Shown here: positions 60,754-64,000 of the stretch, piece after piece | How positions within the stretch are numbered: position 1 is the first letter of the stretch | Layout: each line of letters starts with the position of its first letter | NCBI RefSeq assembly: GCF_014196515.1 | Contig: NZ_JACIDV010000003.1 | Span: 248,001 to 312,000, forward strand | Source: Rhizobium skierniewicense | GTDB taxonomy: Bacteria; Pseudomonadota; Alphaproteobacteria; Rhizobiales; Rhizobiaceae | Direction of reading: 5' to 3' | DNA: 64,000 nucleotides | Program-made: the position numbers and the translations under genes | Notes under the pieces: generated by a model | The model's database searches: none | Seen by the model: the letters and a program-made list of their open reading frames with translations, nothing else | What the model was told of the DNA's origin: nothing

Positions 60754-61368
60754 TCAACCCAGACGCGCTTTCAGTTCTGCATTCTCTGCCTCAAGCTGGT
60801 CGAGGCGGACGCGTCGCGGCTCGATGGCGGCTGCGATCTCTGGCTGGGTGAAACGCGGCGTGATATGCTGTTGGCAGTTCCAGTCGAAGCTGACCAATTT
60901 CAGCCGGAAAACGCGCTCCAGTTTCGCTTTATATCCGCGATCACTAACGAGTTCTGTGAGCGCGGGCTCATCGTCCAGCGAAAGCTTCTCGACATGGACA
61001 TAGATTTTCAGGCGGCTGCGGTTGGGATAATCCATCAGGATCAAGCAGGCGCGGTCGTTCGCCGCGAAATTCCCCGTGCTGATATACTGGCGATTGCCAC
61101 GGTAATCAGCAAATGCAAGTGAGCGGTCGTCGACCACTTTAAGAAATCCAGGCGGCCCGCCCCGATGCTGGACATAGGGCCAGCCCGTTTCAGAAACGGA
61201 CGCCATATAAAATGTATCGCGACTGTGAATAAACGCTTTTTCGTTTTCGGTAAAACGGTCAAACTCGCGGTGTCCGCTGAAATCAGCCCACAGGCTATCC
61301 GCACCCATCTCGGCTTGCGCGGCCCGAACACTGGGTGTTATCGCGATGTCCAGAAATCCATATGCCAT
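60754..61368 (-). CDS. Pyridoxamine 5'-phosphate oxidase-family protein
   Basis: The start is the ATG at 61368 (MAYGFLDIAITPSVRA), with GGAG eight bases before it; the frame reaches 61431 without a ribosome site. The 204-residue protein has a split-barrel flavin-binding fold: FIHSRDTFYMASVSETGWPYVQHRGG, FADYRGNRQYISTGNF, and YVHVEKLSL. It may bind FMN, F420 or heme. The C-terminal 25 residues (RVRLDQLEAENAELKARLG) form a short coiled coil. The reaction is unknown. Confidence 0.85.
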   Translation of the reverse strand: MAYGFLDIAITPSVRAAQAEMGADSLWADFSGHREFDRFTENEKAFIHSRDTFYMASVSETGWPYVQHRGGPPGFLKVVDDRSLAFADYRGNRQYISTGNFAANDRACLILMDYPNRSRLKIYVHVEKLSLDDEPALTELVSDRGYKAKLERVFRLKLVSFDWNCQQHITPRFTQPEIAAAIEPRRVRLDQLEAENAELKARLG

Positions 61369-61438
61369 GCTTGTCTCCGACGGGAAACGGTTGCGGCGTT
61401 CAGAGACTGAGCGCCGCAAGTCTGTCATCAAGGTCGTG

Positions 61439-61567
61439 TCACTTCTTTTTCGTCGTGCTCTCGCTCGCTTTTACCTGCGATCCCAGTGTGGGTGCTGGAG
61501 CCGCTGCGGCCTTGTCTTTTTTTGGTTTTCTGACTTCTTTGTTGCTGCGGACTTGACCCTTGGCCAT
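61439..61567 (-). CDS. Small basic protein (42 residues)
   Basis: The sequence opens MAKGQVRSNKEVRKPKKDKA, then an alanine- and proline-rich stretch, and ends ESTTKKK. AAGGAGGC, a near-perfect Shine-Dalgarno, lies just before the ATG. Similar short lysine-rich proteins beginning MAKGQ(V/M)RSNKE are, to my knowledge, frequent in Rhizobiaceae genomes and have no assigned function. It overlaps no other gene and lies between the PNPOx-family gene and zwf on the same strand. It may bind nucleic acid, by charge only. Confidence 0.75.
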   Translation of the reverse strand: MAKGQVRSNKEVRKPKKDKAAAAPAPTLGSQVKASESTTKKK

Positions 61568-61695
61568 TGAATGCCTCCTTGGTTGGTCTTACGATCTAGC
61601 AACCAAGTGGTCGCCAAACGCAAGCAGTTTTTGCTCTCATATCCAATCGGCCTCGCTGTCTGCAAATCCAGCGGGAACCGTGTTCAAAAAAATGT

Positions 61696-63207
61696 TTATG
61701 TTTGCTTGTGTCGACCCGGCGCGCCGAGTTCACGCCATTGGCGTCCATCACGCTCGATGAGATCCTGCGCAGATTTTGGGCCCATACTTCCAGGTTCATA
61801 AGGCTCGGGCGTTCCGCCTTTTGCCCAAAGATCCAGAAACGGCTGCACAGCGGCCCACCCGGCTTCGATGCCGTCTGCACGTTGAAAGAGCGTCTGATCT
61901 CCTACGAAAAGCTCGTAGAGAAGAGATTCGTAGCCTGTCGTTTTGCTGATATCGAACCGGTCCGCATAGCGGAAATCAAGCGCCACCGGCACGGTATCGA
62001 CCGACTGGCCGGGCGATTTGATCGACAGTTCCATGCTCAGACCCTCATCCGGCTGCACCTGAATGACGAGCCTGTTGGGGGGGAGGTCAGGTGTGACATC
62101 GGTTTGACGAAATTGCGCAAACGGAACCTGCTTGAAAGTCACGACGATCTCTGTATCCCGGGCCACCATTGCCTTGCCGGTACGAAGGTAAAACGGCACG
62201 CCAGCCCAACGCCATGTGTCCGCATAAAGCTTCAAGGCAACGAATGTCTCGGTGTTCGATTGCGGTGAGATGTCTTTCGTATCCCTGTATGCGGGAATGG
62301 CGGCACCGTTCGACGTTCCGGCACAATAGGCACCACGGGCAGAATGGCTCTGTGCTTCCTCGGCCGTGTAGACGCGCAACGCCTGCAGCACCTTGCTCTT
62401 TTCGTTGCGGATGGCTTCGGCGTTGAAGCTGTTTGGCGGCTCCATGGCGACCATGGCCAGAAGCTGAAACAGATGATTGGGCACCATGTCACGCAGCGCG
62501 CCTGTCGCATCGTAGAATTTGCCGCGCGAACCCACATCGACGATTTCCGCAGCCGTTATCTGCACATGATCAATGTAATTGTTGTTCCAAAGGGCTTCTA
62601 TCATCATATTGGCAAAACGCGCCGTCATGATGTTCTGGACGGTTTCCTTGCCAAGGAAGTGGTCGAGCCGATAAACCTGCTTTTCTGAAATCGTATTCAA
62701 AATCCGCGCATTCAGCGCCCGTGCAGAGGCGAGATCCGTCCCAAAGGGTTTTTCAATCGCAACCCGCCTGAACTCCGTGTCTGTTTCTTCGACCAACCCA
62801 TGCTGGCCCAGTTTTTCGACGATCGTTCCGAAAAACTGAGGTGGGACAGCCAGATAAAAGGCTGCATTTCCAACCGCGGTGCCAGCAAGACGGCTGGCGA
62901 TCTCGGCGTAGATTTCGTCCTTGGTAAAGTCTCCACTGATGTAGGAAATGCGCTGCTTCAGGCGAAGCCAGGCCTGATCCGCCGAAACCGGCTCCGCGCC
63001 GCCCAGCCCGGACAAAAAGCTGTCCAGCCTTTCCACCAGCATGGCATCGTCACCCGGTTCGATACCCACACCCAGTATGTGAAGGTCGTCACCGACCAAT
63101 CCGCTGCGAGTGAGGTTGATGAGGGACGGGATGAGGAGGCGGCGGGTGAGATCGCCCGTAGCGCCGAAGATGACGAGGGCAACCGGAGGAGCAGGGGCAG
63201 CGTCCAA
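61696..63207 (-). CDS. zwf: Glucose-6-phosphate 1-dehydrogenase
   Basis: This 503-residue enzyme has the NADP fold VALVIFGATGDLTRRLLIPSL, AIEKPFGTDLASA, the active-site signature RLDHFLGKETVQNI (normally RIDHFLGKE) and DALPHLFQ-like MVPNHLFQLLAMVAMEPP. It oxidises glucose 6-phosphate to 6-phosphogluconolactone, the entry to the Entner-Doudoroff and pentose phosphate pathways. The start is a TTG at 63207 with GGAGA eight bases upstream. No pgl or edd is next to it, unlike the common zwf-pgl-edd layout, so this may be a second, accessory copy. Confidence 0.95.
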   Translation of the reverse strand: MDAAPAPPVALVIFGATGDLTRRLLIPSLINLTRSGLVGDDLHILGVGIEPGDDAMLVERLDSFLSGLGGAEPVSADQAWLRLKQRISYISGDFTKDEIYAEIASRLAGTAVGNAAFYLAVPPQFFGTIVEKLGQHGLVEETDTEFRRVAIEKPFGTDLASARALNARILNTISEKQVYRLDHFLGKETVQNIMTARFANMMIEALWNNNYIDHVQITAAEIVDVGSRGKFYDATGALRDMVPNHLFQLLAMVAMEPPNSFNAEAIRNEKSKVLQALRVYTAEEAQSHSARGAYCAGTSNGAAIPAYRDTKDISPQSNTETFVALKLYADTWRWAGVPFYLRTGKAMVARDTEIVVTFKQVPFAQFRQTDVTPDLPPNRLVIQVQPDEGLSMELSIKSPGQSVDTVPVALDFRYADRFDISKTTGYESLLYELFVGDQTLFQRADGIEAGWAAVQPFLDLWAKGGTPEPYEPGSMGPKSAQDLIERDGRQWRELGAPGRHKQT

Positions 63208-63260
63208 AATGATATCTCCACATTCGCGAAAGACTGAGACGTTCGGTTGATCAGGGCAAA

Positions 63261-63338
63261 GCTAAAGCATGTCGCGCTTCATTGTCCTCAATGAAACGAT
63301 AACGGACATGCGACAAAACAAGAGCTAAAGCATGTCGC
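63261..63338. repeat. Rhizobial-type intergenic repeat
   Basis: GCTAAAGCATGTCGC occurs twice, at 63261-63275 and 63324-63338, with an inverted-like ACATGCGACA between them (about 63306-63315). The sequence style resembles the mosaic RIME-like elements scattered in rhizobial genomes. It sits upstream of zwf and downstream of the histidine phosphatase gene. Confidence 0.55.
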
Positions 63339-63387
63339 AGTGTATCCTATTCACAGAGACAGGCTTTAGTGCATGCTTCAGACCGGA

Positions 63388-63969
63388 TTATGTCTGGTTC
63401 CAGCTTCGCACCACCGGTTCGTCAAGATTGTGTTCATATCCCAAGACACTGATGCTGGCGGTGTCCAGAATGAAGCAGGCGCCCGCGGCTGCGTCCAAGC
63501 CCAGCCACCGGGCACCCAAAACCCGCAGAAAATGCGAGCTCGAGAAGATGAGGACATTGCCGCCGATTGCTCTGATTTTTGCAACGGCTGCATCAGCTCT
63601 ATCGCTGATATCCTGAACGCTTTCTCCGTCCGGGCAGCCGTGTCGAAAAACATTCCAGTCCGGCGTCTGCGTTTGTATCTCTTTTGTCGTCAGGCCTTCG
63701 TAACGACCGTAGTTCCACTCCGCGAGATTGCTCTCGATCTCGGCTCTCGCGCCGAAGCCCGCCAGATCACAGGTTTTCTGCGCGCGTTGCGACGGGCTGG
63801 AGAGAACGGCATCGAAAACGATCGCTGGTAAGCGCTTTCCCACAAGCCTTGCTGCGGCCTCTCCATTTGGAGTTAACGGAATATCGCTGCGCCCGGTATG
63901 GCGGCCCGAAAGCGTCCAGTCCGTTTCGCCGTGACGAACCAGAACGATCTGCGGGTATTTCGTGGTCAT
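63388..63969 (-). CDS. Histidine phosphatase (phosphoglycerate mutase-like)
   Basis: This 193-residue protein has the phosphohistidine motif VLVRHGETDWTLSGRHTGRSD near the start, then LSSPSQRAQKTCDLAG, the acid in LAEWNYGRYEGLT, and a second histidine in IFSSSHFLRVLGARWL. It belongs to the broad-specificity histidine phosphatases (GpmB/CobC-like). GAGAGG lies about eight bases before the ATG. It lies upstream of zwf on the same strand, 180 bases away across a repeat, so co-transcription is uncertain. Confidence 0.88.
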   Translation of the reverse strand: MTTKYPQIVLVRHGETDWTLSGRHTGRSDIPLTPNGEAAARLVGKRLPAIVFDAVLSSPSQRAQKTCDLAGFGARAEIESNLAEWNYGRYEGLTTKEIQTQTPDWNVFRHGCPDGESVQDISDRADAAVAKIRAIGGNVLIFSSSHFLRVLGARWLGLDAAAGACFILDTASISVLGYEHNLDEPVVRSWNQT

Positions 63970-64000
63970 GTCGGCGCCCTCTCGATTGATGAAAACTGAT

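Noticed and set aside
63261..63338. Short direct repeats that could suggest a CRISPR array
   Set aside because: Only two copies, no regular spacers and no cas genes; the sequence fits a rhizobial intergenic repeat.

Overview
The window looks like a replicon of a Rhizobiaceae alphaproteobacterium, most likely Agrobacterium or a close Rhizobium relative. The evidence is the gene style (long, tightly overlapping operons of moderate to high GC with AT-rich gaps), an IRO-box of the RirA type before a siderophore operon, rhizobial-type palindromic intergenic repeats, a VirC1-like ParA, and two paralogous glucose/mannose-type ABC sugar operons. The content is accessory and metabolic, as expected for a chromid or secondary chromosome. 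I see no rRNA, tRNA, CRISPR, phage or intact insertion sequence.

Layout. 1-3.7 kb: 3' end of an ltrA-like gene, a hexapeptide acetyltransferase and a Tat-type FAD oxidoreductase. 3.7-5.5 kb: an isolated chemoreceptor. 6.2-8.7 kb: a MOSC (mARC/YcbX-like) protein overlapped with a flavoprotein. 9-11.3 kb: an overlapped histidine kinase and OmpR-type regulator, converging on a putative secreted iota-class carbonic anhydrase. 12.1-19.3 kb: a lipoprotein hydrolase, an RND pump with two lipoprotein adaptors, and a divergent TetR regulator. 19.3-20 kb: an orphan ParA. 20.1-29.4 kb: a compact chemosensory operon (STAS-cheY-cheA-cheW-mcp-mcp-cheW-cheR-cheB). 30.3-36.6 kb: sugar ABC operon 1 with an isomerase/epimerase and a Gfo/Idh/MocA dehydrogenase, closed by a clear terminator.

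36.6-40.7 kb: an EEP-family hydrolase beside a cardiolipin-synthase-like phospholipase D, a DpaA/LdtF-like L,D-transpeptidase lipoprotein and a TusA-like protein. 40.7-42.6 kb: queC-queD-queE (preQ0 branch of queuosine synthesis) behind a recognisable preQ1-I riboswitch. 42.7-49 kb: a FepBDGC-type siderophore uptake operon and a divergent TonB-dependent receptor. 49.2-51.5 kb: lrgA-lrgB with a ROK repressor. 51.6-60.3 kb: sugar ABC operon 2 with a long catabolic tail: Gfo/Idh dehydrogenase, isomerase, alpha/beta hydrolase, ribulose-phosphate-3-epimerase-like protein and ROK kinase. 60.5-64 kb: two small proteins, a PNPOx-family protein, zwf and a histidine phosphatase.

How genes work together. 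Each of the two sugar operons appears to import a sugar or glycoside and process it by NAD(P)-dependent oxidation and TIM-barrel isomerisation or epimerisation. In operon 2, phosphorylation by a ROK kinase and 3-epimerisation probably feed sugar phosphates into central metabolism, where zwf is nearby. The che operon carries its own adaptation enzymes, and its two receptors share a C-terminal tail that may be their docking site, so it looks self-contained; it lacks flagellar genes. Several starts were moved from the longest reading frame where a Shine-Dalgarno and a neighbouring stop codon argue for it.
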